Both the position numbers and the translations under genes were made by a program. DNA of 64,000 nt from Notospermus geniculatus (Eukaryota > Nemertea > Pilidiophora > Heteronemertea > Lineidae). The notes under the pieces were generated by a model, which saw only the letters and a list, made by a program, of their open reading frames with translations, had not been told where the DNA came from and searched no databases. The stretch spans positions 213,711 through 277,710 of the forward strand of contig NMRB01000548.1 of NCBI GenBank assembly GCA_002633025.1, read 5' to 3'. Numbering within the stretch: the first letter of the stretch is position 1; each line of letters starts with the position of its first letter. Below are positions 38,813 through 50,985 of the stretch, piece by piece.

Positions 38813-41800
38813 GAAGCGAAGAGCATCCCAGACAAGTCCGCAAGTGCCAGAGCTCATCAAACCTGCAAAAAAGATGAAGCAGGTAGAGGTGGAAAAAGAC
38901 TTCAAGTCTTCAATACTCAATAACTGTCTTGGTAAGGAAAACTACATGTAGATAGATCCACTCATGGTCAAAAGTAAATGGACAGAAGTTTATCTGGAAT
39001 ATCTTAACCAATGGGGTACCGGAAGAGAAAGTTGGTCCCGACATGTACACCGGTACTAGCAACAGCGAAAAATTCCTCTGATAGCCAGTGGTAACACTGA
39101 GGCAGGACTGATAAGTTAGTGCACAGAGGCAGGACTGATAAGTTAGTACAATATATGTAACATGACTGTATAAAATTCTATTGTACTTATCCAAGTGTGA
39201 GGTTACGGTACATCAAAGGTGTAGGCCAAGGACAAGGCCATCCTTCTGCAAAAAGGAACTTTCGGGCCCCTATGTTATGAGCGGCATCTGGGAAAGAACA
39301 TGAAGAGAAAAATCTTTTTCTGATTTTGGGTTAAAGGAATCGGCGGGCGTGAGAAATTGTAGAAAATCAAATTTTTATTTTTTTTAGCTCACTCGTGAGC
39401 TTTTACCATCCTGCGGTGTCCGTCGTCCGTCGTCGTCGTCCGTCGTCGTCGTCCGTTAGCAGGGCACGATTCGTAACCGCTGGAGCTATTAATCTGAAAC
39501 TTGGTACATATATACCCCTAGGTCAGATGACCTATGACACCAAGTTTCGGTCCGATTCGATTCTTGGCTTGGCCTCCAGGTGGCCAAAACCAAAAACACA
39601 AAAAGTGCAATAACTCCTGAACTAATGACTGGATCGTCTCCAAATTTTTATCATAGGTGTATCTAATTAGGATACATAACATATATAACGGGTTTTTGAT
39701 TTGACCTACTTTTCAAGGTCACAGAGGTCAAAGTTCTACAAAAGTGACGAACCTGCCACAGGTCCTCATTATTTCACTGAGCATCTTCATATCTTGCATA
39801 AACATGTATTGGAGGGGTACCTTCAAAACTACCGAGTTTCGGTCGGATCGGACATCCAATATGGCCGCCAGGTGGCGTAACCTGAAAATCGATCAAGTGC
39901 TATAACTCAGGAACGGCTTGACCCAGAGTTCTCGAACTTGATATTTACCTCCCCCTAGGTGACCTTTACAAGCACGTCAAATTTCGGCCTGATTAAATTT
40001 CCAATATGGCCGCCAGGTGGCGTAACCCGAAAATCATCAATGTGCTGTAACTCAGGAACGACTTGACCCAGAGCGCTCAAATGTGCTATGTGGCTCCCTC
40101 TAGTTGACCTTTATGTGCATGTGAAGTTTTGGCCTGATCGAACATCCAATATGGCCGCCAGGTGGCATAACCCAACAATCATTGAAGTCCTGCAACTTGG
40201 GAATGACCGGTGTTCTCCAAACCAGTTAAAGAAAGGGCGGCCCGCCCCTCTTAAAAATACCGACGGCAAAATCCGCCCCTCTTAAAAACGGCCCGCCCCT
40301 CTTAAAAATTCGTCCGCCCCTCTAAAAATTCATCCGCCTTAATATTTATGATTTAGATCGCTCAATTATGCATCTCAGATGCTAAGAAAACGCATCTCAG
40401 ATCACCTAAAATCCAAATTTCGCTGGGGAAGGGCCCCCAGACCCCCCGCCAGAAGGCGCCTTTGGCTCCTCGCGCGGTGCCTTCGGCACCAGGCCAATCG
40501 CCGCCCCTCTTAGACCAGGATGACCTGACCCAGAACTGACATGTAGGCCTACCTCTCTCTGTCATTATACTGTTATGTCCAAACGAGTGAGCACATGGTC
40601 CATGGACCATTTCATTCCAAACTCAAGGCATTTCCAATTCGGCAGGTTAGCGAAACAAGCAATAAAAAATTTTGGCCTTCGGTAATCGTGCATCTGCAAA
40701 TTGCTCGTTACTTTGAACTTGTCCTTGGCATTTAATTCTTTCTTTTTTAGGACATCATCGCCTAAACATAAATGTCCTGGAGGAGACGTTTCAAATTAGA
40801 GAGGTTGAGGAGAAGTATGTTGATAGGCTCGTTCAAGACATGAAAAATTTTGCAGACGAGGTATACCAGCCCCCTGTGGTACACCTTAAAGATGTAAGAA
40901 AAACTGATTTCCGGGAGAAACAGGTAAGAAATAAACCATTACAATGCACAGGATATGACACTATGGCAGCATGTCTACAGTCCCTTTGCACTTTCACTTC
41001 ACTGGAAACCATGCCGTCACATTATAAACGATACGGCATGGTTTGGAGAATGAGTTTTTCAGTAAATAGCTGGGTTTCAGACATGTTAGAAGAATGCTTT
41101 CCAAATTTTAAGACTTTTATGCAATAGGATGCATTTTTAGCTCACTGGGGTGAGCTATTACGATGGTGCAGCGTCCGTCGTCCGTCGTCGTCGTCGTCGT
41201 CGTCCGTCGTTGTCCGTTAGCAGGGCACGTTTCGTAACCGCTGGAGCTATTGATCTGAAACTTGTTACATATATACCCCTAGGTCAGAAGACCCACGACA
41301 CCAAGTTTCGGTCCGATTCAACTCTCAGTTTGGCCACCAGGTGGCGGAAACCAAAAACACAAAAAGTACAATAACTCCTGAACTAATGACTGGATCATCT
41401 TCAAGTTTTTATCATAGGTGTAGCTAATAAGGATACATAACATATATAACAGGTTTTTGATTTGACCTACTTTTCAAGGTCACAGAGGTCAAAGTTCGAC
41501 AAAAGTGACGAACCTGCCACAGTTTGTCATTATTTCACCGAGCNNNNNNNNNNNNNNNNNNNNNNNNNNNNNNNNNNNNNNNNNNNNNNNNNNNNNNNNN
41601 NNNNNNNNNNNNNNNNNNNNNNNNNNNNNNNNNNNNNNNNNNNNNNNNNNNNNNNNNNNNNNNNNNNNNNNNNNNNNNNNNNNNNNNNNNNNNNNNNNNN
41701 NNNNNNNNNNNNNNNNNNNNNNNNNNNNNNNNNNNNNNNNNNNNNNNNNNNNNNNNNNNNNNNNNNNNNNNNNNNNNNNNNNNNNNNNNNNNNNNNNNNN

Positions 41801-42820
41801 NNNNNNNNNNNNNNNNNNNNNNNNNNNNNNNNNNNNNNNNNNNNNNNNNNNNNNNNNNNNNNNNNNNNNNNNNNNNNNNNNNNNNNNNNNNNNNNNNNNN
41901 NNNNNNNNNNNNNNNNNNNNNNNNNNNNNNNNNNNNNNNNNNNNNNNNNNNNNNNNNNNNNNNNNNNNNNNNNNNNNNNNNNNNNNNNNNNNNNNNNNNN
42001 NNNNNNNNNNNNNNNNNNNNNNNNNNNNNNNNNNNNNNNNNNNNNNNNNNNNNNNNNNNNNNNNNNNNNNNNNNNNNNNNNNNNNNNNNNNNNNNNNNNN
42101 NNNNNNNNNNNNNNNNNNNNNNNNNNNNNNNNNNNNNNNNNNNNNNNNNNNNNNNNNNNNNNNNNNNNNNNNNNNNNNNNNNNNNNNNNNNNNNNNNNNN
42201 NNNNNNNNNNNNNNNNNNNNNNNNNNNNNNNNNNNNNNNNNNNNNNNNNNNNNNNNNNNNNNNNNNNNNNNNNNNNNNNNNNNNNNNNNNNNNNNNNNNN
42301 NNNNNNNCCTTGTCTTTCAGCTGAATTAGTTTCTCCTTAATTGTCCAGCGGCCACCCGTGGGGCTTGGTCGCTATTCTTTCCTTAATTGCTTGTTTGTCC
42401 TGTCTACACAGGTTATGTAGTTCTACATTCGGGTTTCAGCTCAGTCTTTTATAGAGTTTCAGATTGTAAAGTTCCACTTGAAAAAGACCCCGGTTGGGGT
42501 CGAAAATTCGTGAATTCTGGAGATTGACTTCTTGTTTATTATTATATGTACAAAAAGGAGTATTGTTAACAAAGTGTCGTGTATATTCAGTACTAAGCTA
42601 AATTATTGCTTTTTTGTTTCAGTGTAATGGATATAGATATATCATCTTGGGTGGACAGCATATGATTGCTGCATGCAGGAAGCTGTCTGCAGAGAATGAT
42701 AAATTCAAAACGAGGCAATGTGTTGTGTACGCAGACCTTTCGTTTGATGCACAGATGTTTGTCAGTGCACAACACAACCGCACAGGGGAGAACAGAAACC
42801 CATCGTCTTTGAAGGACAAG
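38813..42820 (+). CDS. ParB/sulfiredoxin-fold gene, three internal exons of a larger gene
   Basis: Exons 38813-38931, 40751-40923 and 42623-42820 join with matching phases (2/1, 1/0, 0/0). They encode a basic linker (LIKPAKKMKQVEVEKD), then HHRLNINVLEETF, VDRLVQDMKNFADEVYQPPVVHL and YRYIILGGQHMIAACRKL with a downstream SAQHNRTGE. That order (motif with variable strand, PPVVHL, GGQHR-like motif, then N-R-T) is that of the ParB N-terminal nucleotide-binding domain, which in bacteria binds CTP and in other members acts as nuclease or kinase. First and last exons are not found. A 764-base gap lies in the second intron. The last exon ends AAG|GCAAGT, a possible GC-AG intron; otherwise it reads 24 more codons to a stop. 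Cellular role unknown. Confidence 0.65.
39388..40200 (+). repeat. AGCTCAC-palindrome repeat family, copy 1
   Basis: Begins with TTTTAGCTCACTCGTGAGCTTTT, then GTCCGTCGTC repeats, GCAGGGCACG, CGTAACCGCTGGAGCTATT and repeated ATCCAATATGGCCGCCAGGTGGC modules. A C-rich degenerate tandem repeat (CCGCCCCTCTTAAAAA) follows at 40240-40335. Confidence 0.85.
41139..41543 (+). repeat. AGCTCAC-palindrome repeat family, copy 2, cut by the gap
   Basis: Same start and internal modules as copy 1; the gap begins inside it. Confidence 0.85.
41544..42307. other. Assembly gap, 764 N
   Basis: Unknown bases. Long frames spanning it are artefacts. Confidence 0.99.
42447..42540 (+). repeat. Penelope-associated hairpin repeat, copy 2
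   Basis: About 95 percent identical to 10680-10780, including AGACCCCGGTTGGGGTC and GAAAATTCGTGAATTCTGG. Confidence 0.5.
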
Positions 42821-43608
42821 GCAAGTATTGAAATTATGTTTGATTTCGCTCAAAAAGGAATGGAGATTATAACTGTCAGCAGCACAAAGTAATCAGCTCC
42901 TATAGAGGGTTTGCAATGATGTCGGTCATCCTCGCAAAGGTGTGAGCCAACCGTGTCGTCATAAGGGACCCACACCGCGTTAGCTACTGCAAAATCCTCT
43001 CCGCAGTCAGACGTGCTTGACTGCGGACAGCGAATATTGACCCTGGATGAAGCCAGCGCGAGTTTCCAAGAACAGTATTCTATTTTTAGAACCTACCTCA
43101 TATTCTGATCCCGGCACTCGTGCTTTGCGCACGGCACCTCAGGCCCCGAAGATTACCGAAGTTACTTCGTAATTTTCCGTGACCGCATATGTTCAGTTAT
43201 GATACTCCGCGTTAATGTAGTTCTTGGAAATAAATTACTTAACAATGGCATAAATTTTTCACAGAGTCCAGTAAAAAACATTAGAATATTTTGCAAAGAG
43301 TGTAATTTAAGATTTCAGCCTTCTTTTTGCTGAAATAGTATCAGATTTCGTGTTACTGAAATGACCTGTATCAATGCGCGGTCGGTCACCCGCCATATTC
43401 ATTTGCTCTTTGTTCGAGTTGGGATGTGCCGACTCTGCTGAGTTTTTTCTACTTGTTTTTGTGCGTTCATTGCCGATATTTCTTTTTCAAATCATTTCAA
43501 ATCATGGATAAGTACCTTGTGGGCGAAAAAATTCAAGCCATCGACCAAATCGGTCGATGGGAGAGTGGGAAGATCCTCACTTTGGATCCGTTGACCGTAC
43601 GTTTCAAT

Positions 43609-44140
43609 AGGCCTTATCGCACCTAGCACATGGCTAATCAGCATAAATCAGCGAGGCGGGACGGGCCCAACCATCAGCGCCGCCGCTGTACATCTACAAT
43701 ACATTGTGCAATGCATTGGGTGCATTTTTTGTCAACATTGGCCAATAAAAGTCACTTCCAAAAGCCTGATGTGCCTAAACTAACTAGCTATGTGGGCGGC
43801 GGTATAAAGTGATTCAAATCGATATATTATTGACCACTGATCGTCTTCGCGATCGCCAAAAATCGATGATTAGCCCATTTAAACAACGCCAAAACATTAT
43901 CATATTATCGTGCAACCCCACGCTGATTGGTCAATAACTGACACGTGACCGTCCAGACAGGGCCACCATGCATGCCATGATGACATGTGCTAATCTTTTG
44001 GAATTAACCATCGATTTTTTGCGATCGCGAGAACGATCGGTAGTCAATATATGAATGTACTGCGGGGGCGCTGATGTTTGGGCCCTTTCCGCTTCGCTGA
44101 TTTTATGCTGATTAGCCATGTGCTAGGTGCGATAAGGCCT
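43609..44140. mobile_element. 532-bp MITE inside a coding exon
   Basis: Long inverted repeats (AGGCCTTATCGCACCTAGCACATGGCTAATC-type ends; inner GATATATTATTGACCACTGATCG with its partner near 44025-44055). A dinucleotide AT flanks both sides (43607-43608, 44141-44142). Counting one AT keeps the host frame and the splice phase, whereas a TA assignment does not. Confidence 0.85.
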
Positions 44141-44599
44141 ATGGCGATACCCAGGGCCAGTGGGACCTCGAGGTCGCAAACGGGGATGAAATTCGGTCGC
44201 CTATCACGAGGGCGATTTTTCCTTCATGTCGTAAGTAACCTCATCTTTTTTTATCCAGGCCTAGATATTTTATTGGCCATCCAGTTACTTTCCGCTGCAC
44301 GGCTGAAGTCTAGGCCAAGGAGTTGTTTTCGGCTGCCTACCGTCTCGCATGTCTCGCCGCCGCCGGTCTCCACACACACATGGCATGCACATGCAGCCGT
44401 GCATGCACTTCGTACTTGCCCTGCAGTGCAGTGCACACAGTCAAGATCAAACGTGCACTGGTTCACAAGAATTGCATGAATATTTATTGGGTTGCTACTC
44501 TTGACAGACCTCACCATACTCAATAGGATCATTAGGCATGATCAAGGCCTGGGCCTAAAGGCTAAAGAAGATAAGAACTTGAGCGGTCGTACGGTAGGC

Positions 44600-45226
44600 C
44601 TACTAAAGAAAAGACCGACAAGGACCAAGAAGGACCGACAAGTTGTTCAAGTGACCGACAAGTAGGCCTAGGACAAAAAACAAATTTACATTTAATTTTC
44701 TTTTTGTTTCAGGATCCAATGCTTGTTTACCACTAGCTACCGGTATATTTATGAATTTCAATCAACTCAAAACACCCACAAGTAGCCGAGAAAATGAAGC
44801 TTTTATCTACCGGAAATGCACATGGAAAACATTCCAAAACAGAAGGAAATTCTAACTTTTCTCATCATTTCTGAAACGCCCACGCTGTCTAAAAAACTTT
44901 CATTGGACTGCTCCAGCATGTCTTGTCATGTCATGTTTCGAGGTGCCAATCAACACGGCCCGGCCGAGTCCTGGTTTTCGTAGCAACCGACCGCGGCCTG
45001 TTTGCTTGTCGGCCGGTTGGACTTGTCGGTAGATACCGGTAAACGCTTCATTTTCTCGGCTACTTGTGGGTGTGAGTTGAAATTCATTCATTAATCATAA
45101 ATATAGTGGTAAACAAGCATTGGATCCTGAAACAAAAAGAAAATTAGCCTAAATGTAAATTTGTTTTTTGTCCTACTTGTCAGTCACTTTTGTCGGTCCT
45201 TCTTGGTCCTTGTCGTTCTTTAGTAC
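44600..45226. mobile_element. Foldback element, about 630 bp
   Basis: Arms of about 220 bp pair around 44910. Examples: ACCAAGAAGGACCGACAAG with CTTGTCGGTCC-like sequence, GGATCCAATGCTTGTTTACCAC with its complement near 45105-45127, and GCCGAGAAAATGAAGC with its partner near 45045. Confidence 0.85.
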
Positions 45227-46328
45227 GACCCGAACTCGACGGAAAAGTTGGCTAGGCCTAGGCCTACTGGTAGGCTTAGCTAGGCCTAGATGTAGCCTAG
45301 GCCGGTAACTGGTGATTTCGGCCCACTGTAATTTACCGTAGGCCCGGTGATTTAGGCCCCAGTTCAGTTGGTGAATTACCATGCATGCCTGCCTCAAGTC
45401 CCAGTGATTTCGGTGTGTCAGTTAGTTTTGCTGGTTACTACATTAGGCTACACAGTAGAATTAGAATTAACATTTATTTATTAATCAGAATAAGTATAAG
45501 ACAAAAACATTGGTTCAGGTTTTTAGTACGATAGATAAACGATATCATGATACGAACATGATCATGATCATGGAATGTACATTTTTGCCATGAGCGATGA
45601 TGCGTAACTTGTCTGAATAAAACAATAAACTACATTTTTACGATGAGACAATCAAAATTGTATTTTTTTTCAAAGGCCTGGGCATAAGTAGGCCTCCTAT
45701 TATGCCTGATGGTGAATTATGGTCGGGCCGAAATCACCTGAAATCCGCCAAGGCTATGCCTGGAATTTTTTTTATTGGGCCTAATTAGCAGTAACCTACA
45801 TAGCTAGGACTAGGCCTAACCATAGGCCCAATAGACGACTTCAAACATAAGGGCCCGGGTGCAACAAATTAATGGATCTATCTCGCGTGACCCGTCAGTA
45901 AAATGTACACAGAAATGCACGCAGTCCTATGCAGCTGATTTACACCCGCCGAATAACTTCGTGAATACGCAAGTCACAATACTCAGTCACGATATCCAGC
46001 ACCTGTACTTAACATTTAACAACTCCAGTACAGCAAATATCATGATAGTGGACGATTTTCACACTTTCTTCTCGGCGTAAAAATGTAAACAAACAATATT
46101 CACGAGGTTTCATGAGTGACGTCACTCACCAACAAAGGTTTAAAGAGTTTTCTGCGGACCAAGAATCTTCCACGTGGTCTTCCACCGTCTGACCTCTGCG
46201 TTGGAGATTGATTGACCAGTTTTCCGTACTTCCAGGTTCGTGTCCCAGCATGAAAAGTTCTTTACAAAATACAAGATTCTACCCAATTTGTCTAAAATAA
46301 AAGGTTTTCCAGGGTGTATGCCCGTATT

Positions 46329-47165
46329 TTTAGCTCACCCGTGAGCTTTAGTCGTCAGTCAGCGTCCGTCGGCCGTCGTCCGTCGTCGTCGGCCGTTAGC
46401 AGGGCACGTTTCGTAACCGCTGGAGCTATTGATCTGAAACTTGGTACATATATACCCCTAGGTCAGATGACCTATGACACCAAGTTTCGGTCCGATTCGA
46501 TTCTCGGTTTGGCCTCCAGGTGGCCAAAACCAAAAACACAAAAAGTGCAATAACTCCTGAACTAATGACTGGATCTTCTCCAAATTTTTATCATAGGTGT
46601 ATCTAGTTAGGATACATAACATATGTAACGGGTTTTTGATTTGACCTACTTTTCAAGGTCACAGAGGTCAAAGTTTGACAAAAGTAACGAACCTGCCACA
46701 GTTCTTAATTATTTCACCGAGAGTCTTCATATCTTGCATAAATATGTATTGGAGGGGTACCTTCAAAAATGCCGAGTTTCGGCCCGATCGGACATCCAAT
46801 ATGGCCGCCAGGTGGCGTAACCTGAAAATCATCCAAGTGCTAAAAATCAGGAACGGCTTGACCCAGAGTGCTCAAACTTAATATTTACCTCCCTCTTGAT
46901 GACCTTTACATGCACGTCAAATTTCCGCCTGATTAAACTTCCAATATTATGGCTGCCAGGTGGCGTAACCCGAAAATCATCAAACTTGTCAAATGTGCTA
47001 TAACTCAGGAACGACTTGACCCAGAGCGCTCAAATGTGCTATGTGGCTCCCTCTAGATGACCTTTATGTGCATGTGACGTTTTGGCCCGATCGGACATCC
47101 AATATGGCCGCCAGGTGCCATAACCCCAAAATGATTGAAGTCCTACAACTTGGGAATGACCATCT
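46329..47165 (+). repeat. AGCTCAC-palindrome repeat family, copy 3
   Basis: Starts TTTAGCTCACCCGTGAGCTTT; long stretches are near-identical to copy 1 (39388-40200). Confidence 0.85.
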
Positions 47166-47859
47166 GGTGCTCACCAGTCTATCTGGCCTGACGGCCATCT
47201 AGCCTGGTTCGAATCCATCACATTTCCCGTTTCTGAGGGGGTGAGAGCCTCAGCCAATCATCGGGGCGCGAAGGAAAATCGACGTGCCAATCAAAATCCA
47301 TGTTACAAATTCGAGCGTGAAGAGCAAAGAAAGTACCGAAAGTATCAAACGGTGATTTGTTTTGCGAGTTCTGATTGGCTCGGAGGCGGGGTCAAGTAGG
47401 GGTCAGGTTCATTAATAATTTATGCATTAACGGAAAAGATGACATGATTCGGACAAGGCTAAAGACGGAATCCAGGGGACGGAGTCCGTCGATAGCCTTG
47501 TTTGGACAAGATGGGAATGACTTGACCAAGATTGAACATAGCATAATGACAGAGAGAGGTGTCAGGTATGAGCAAACGGGTGAGCACATGGTCCATGGAC
47601 CATTTCATTCCAATATAACATCATATTTACAGTATTATCTTGCATACAAATACAGGCCACGCCCCTTTTTGGGCCTAAATGCAGGGCTTTCAATTTCCAG
47701 GTAGAACTACCGTTAAACGGTAGCGCCCAAATTAGCCGCGCCCAGAATACCAAAAATAAAAAGATTGAAAAAAAAATTTTGGAATTTTTTTTTGAAAATT
47801 TTTGAATTTTTTTGATTTTTTTTCATTCCGCTGTCTTACGAACATGACAATATCATATT

Positions 47860-48085
47860 ATGGCGAATGACGGGAATGAAATCAATGATTTTTGCAATGA
47901 TAGGGCCGATAAAGGGCCCGGAGCTAGCTCCGAAGTGGGCAGTATACCTAAGGGCGATGTCTGCTTTGGAAATAAAGTGAAAGTCATCACGTCTTTCTTC
48001 CAGATTAGAACCCACGGACCCTCGCATGAGGCATCAATCGCCAGCACTAAGGGACAGCACGCCTCAAACCACTAGGCCAAATCCC
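47860..48085 (-). mobile_element. tRNA-SINE-like sequence
   Basis: On the minus strand an A-box-like TTTGGCCTAGTGGTTTGAGG and a degenerate B box GGTTCTAATCT are about 65 bp apart, compatible with a tRNA with a long variable arm. No tail repeat is clear. Confidence 0.5.
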
Positions 48086-48588
48086 CATCTTCAAAAAAGA
48101 TAGTTCAATGGCCCATGTTAAAGGAGGCGTCCATCACTCGGTACCCTGCGAGTAGCCCAATTAATCTCCGAACCCAAACAGTTTTAGTTTAAAAGAACAT
48201 TATACAAGTTCTATAAATGGGGATTTCATTCTTCTTTCAGCTGATAAGAAGCGCTCAGATCGGAAGCGTACATGCAATTTGGAGTTGAAGTCGTGTATTC
48301 CACACCTTGAAAGAGGAAAAGAGGTGGAAGTGTTCATCGGTGATGATGTGACGGAGGTTAGTTATTTACTGTTTATCATTTCATACCAATAGACTCGGGG
48401 CTAATAATGCATCCTGCCTCAGCCCCGGATATTTATTTTCTTTGTATTCTTATTTGTAATGGAGAATAAAATCTATCTAATCTAAGTCACCTGGATAATT
48501 GGCCCGCTAGGATAATTCGTCCCGGCCTATTTCTTGCCTAATTCATGTGTTTCAGTAAAACTGTTACTTGTGCAGATACATGGATAAT

Positions 48589-48745
48589 GGGCCGTATGCA
48601 CCAAACGAAGATGATCTGGAATTCAAGTTGAGCCAGAACTTTTCCATCATGTCCATTGTTCGGGTTTGCCAGGGCATGATGTGACAATGGAAAAGTTGTG
48701 GCTCAACCTCATTTCAAGATTATCTTCGTTTGGTGCATACGGCCC
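48589..48745. mobile_element. 157-bp MITE
   Basis: Inverted ends GGGCCGTATGCACCAAACGAAG (complement at 48724-48745), with AAT on both flanks (48586-48588, 48746-48748). Confidence 0.85.
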
Positions 48746-48927
48746 AATGTGTGAAATATTACGGCTACGAATCCTGATGTGATTGTGTTGCAGCCATACA
48801 CTCAGAAGAGCTAGGAACTGGTCATAAAATGCGACACCTGATGTGAACAGTGATGTACTGTCATGGAGTAGCAAAGTGTGGACCAAATCCAGGCCTTGTA
48901 TTTTAAAGCTGAACTTAATAGTATATA

Positions 48928-49146
48928 AACCCCAAGCGGCAGAGGTAGAAATTACGAACAGCCACAAGGCACTTCCAAACTACCTCTGAAAACAATACAC
49001 CTTCTCGGACGGTCACAGAAGACTGCTTGCATACAACGGCAAGTGAAACCAACTGTGACCGTCCGAGAAGGTGTATTGTTTTCAGAGGTAGTTTGGAAGT
49101 GCCTTGTGGCTGTTCGTAATTTCTACCTCTGCCGCTTGGGGTTTAT
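48928..49146. repeat. Perfect 92-bp inverted repeat
   Basis: Arms 48928-49019 and 49055-49146 appear identical, from AAACCCCAAGCGGCAGAGG to GACGGTCACAG, with a 35-bp centre. A single N follows at 49157. Confidence 0.9.
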
Positions 49147-49692
49147 TATCTATTTTNTATTCCTCTCGAAAAGCTGAATCGGCAAATGCACAGCATCGCC
49201 ATCTTTACAGTTGGAGGTCACGTGATACGGGAATCTACCAATCCGTGATCTGCTCATGCTGATGACGTAGAACCAAAATCTGGTTCTTCGGTTACTCATC
49301 ATCTGACTCTGTATTGCGTCCAGCAGATTCTAAAAATAGCAATACGAGTCAGACGTTCGGACTAAATTCCAAATATGCATGGATGGGAGAGAGAGGCATT
49401 TTTACTGGTGTGGAGAACACTGCAGTCTTTTAGGCAGACAGTGTAAGATTTCCGAGTCCTAGACAATTATTTCACCGCAAATTTCACATGGGTCCGTCTA
49501 TTCAAAAATATTTTTGGTCTATTTCATGTATAATGCTACCATTTCACGTGTTCAGCCGAGTTTTCCCCTTGAGATTGCTGGAAATATGTGGATATTTTTG
49601 ATCTTTTGACTGAATACATGTATTTGACTAATTTATTGAATTTGACGGTCTGTTTAGTTGATTAAAATTTAATTTGTTTGTGTTTGTAACAG

Positions 49693-50749
49693 CTCTCTGT
49701 CTTCTTCAGCAGAAAAAACGCCCACGAAGAAGAGGCGTAGACCAATTTCGGTCGCTGGTGTTGGACATGTTGGAGGCCTGCTGCCAAGTGGAGAGGAAAC
49801 TTGTTCTACTACTGATGTGCCCGCTTCCCAAGCAAGTTCGCCACCATCAAGTTCGCCACCATCAAGTTCGCCACCAGCAAGATCTGCATGTATGGTTTGC
49901 AAAAATTCAAATTGTGCCACAAACTGTACTTCTTGCACCAGTTCTAGATTCACCCTGCCAGCTGTTACTTGCAGCTCTGGCATTGTGCGGCTCGGCTGCA
50001 AGTACAAGCTCTCTGTGGGTGATTCTCTGGAACTGGAAAAAACCAGAGAAAAACCAGAGAAAATTGTAGAAAATGGATTTGAGGCATCTATTGTGGGCAC
50101 TGATGGCCTTTTGACTATTAAAGGCCCCATGTCCTACATTGATGCCTCTTCTTGTTCCAATTTACCTGGAGCAGATGGGAAGGTATCCATGGCAATTGCA
50201 GCGTATCCGATGGATACCTTGTCACAAAGGCAACAGTTCCGGCGTTGTCAGTTGGCTGTTGCCATGCGGTCTTTTATTTCTAAGACACTCAGTTCTAGGA
50301 GAAGAGTTTCCCGCCAATCCCTTGGTCTTCTCAATCATGAAGTTGACCTCTCACTCTTTGGTGTGACAATTGGTGGGAGAAAAACCTTCTCCTACAAGGA
50401 TGGGCAACAGCCATTGTCAGCAATGGACCATTTGCTCTGCGCAAATTGGGACATTCATCGGTTGAGTGATTTGGTTGTGTTTGTGACAGCACTCTCTGTC
50501 AATGTCAGCAGAGGTATTGTGCCTACTGTGAATATATGCCGACCGATTTTACTGCACAAGCTTTTCCATCGCTGCAAGGAGACCTCGAGAGGCTTCACAT
50601 GCCGGGCTCCACTCCTGGTGGTGCCCACAGGACGAAAAGTGGAATTTAAGCATGCAGAAAGTACTCTTAAAGGTACCTTAAATGTGTTCTTTAAGGACCT
50701 TTACGAAAAACTTAAAGTTGTCTTTAAGGTATCTTTAAGCATTGCATAA
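49693..50749 (+). CDS. Exon of an unknown Cys-rich protein, tail running into tandem repeats
   Basis: After a TTTGTAACAG acceptor the frame encodes a basic stretch (KTPTKKRRRPIS, likely nuclear signal), a Ser/Pro run with repeated SSPPSS, a Cys cluster CMVCKNSNCATNCTSC (possible zinc binding), and then about 210 residues without a family I know: VRLGCKYKLSVGDSLEL, LLTIKGPMSYIDA, HEVDLSLFGVTIGG, MDHLLCANWDIHRLSDL. The last 25 residues (LKGTLNVFFKDLYEKLK) are translated from a CTTTAAG-rich repeat, so the original C-terminus is probably lost. Upstream exon uncertain: 48241-48356 ends phase 0, but this exon needs two bases from its predecessor. Confidence 0.5.
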
Positions 50750-50795
50750 AGTGGCTTAATGGCTCACAGTTTTAAGACCCCTTTACGCTTCTCTT

Positions 50796-50985
50796 AAAGT
50801 CAACTTATAGACATCTTTAAGCATATGTTAAAGGGGACTAAAAGACAACTTATAGACATCTTTAAGCATATGTTAAAGGGGACTAAAAGTCAACTTATAG
50901 ACATCTTTAAGCATATGTTAAAGGGGACTAAAAGTAAATTATACACATCTTTAAGCATATATTAAAGGGGACTAAAGGTACCAAT
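50796..50985 (+). repeat. Tandem repeat, period about 49 bp, 3.5 copies
   Basis: Units contain AACTTATAGACATCTTTAAGC and ATGTTAAAGGGGACTAAAAG. Surrounding 50650-51180 is made of related CTTTAAG/CTTAAAG words. Confidence 0.9.

Larger units (their letters stand above)
44231..48240. other. Intron filled with repeats
   Basis: Contains a foldback (44600-45226), a low-complexity A/T tract (47750-47830), an AGCTCAC-family copy (46329-47165) and a SINE-like sequence (47860-48085). No coding exon found. Confidence 0.6.
43504..48356 (+). pseudogene. Gene start with Tudor-like segment, first exon split by a MITE
   Basis: The ATG at 43504 opens MDKYLVGEKIQAIDQIGRWE, followed by GKILTLDPLTVRF, which then runs into a MITE (43609-44140) and a stop at 43624. 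Beyond the MITE the frame resumes with GDTQGQWDLEVANGDEIRSP and ends TGT C|GTAAGT at 44230. Exon 2 (48241-48356) joins in phase and encodes DKKRSDRKRTC...EVEVFIGDDVTE, ending phase 0 at GTTAGT. The exon 1 pattern (GRWE... V-F... G-W... EIR) resembles a Tudor/Agenet-type barrel, which usually reads methylated chromatin marks; this is a resemblance only. It is disrupted in this haplotype unless the MITE is spliced out. The exon at 49693 does not join directly in phase, so the gene continues elsewhere or that exon belongs to another gene. Confidence 0.6.

Noticed and set aside
41462-42340. Long frames over the N tract
   Set aside because: They consist of unknown bases and cannot be coding evidence.
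47195-47230. Second tRNA-like promoter (GGTTCGAATCC near 47209)
   Set aside because: No A box or tRNA fold at the right distance; probably a remnant or chance.
49674-50069. Alternative 131-aa frame
   Set aside because: Shadow of the SSPPSS-encoding exon; its composition follows the repeat in another frame.
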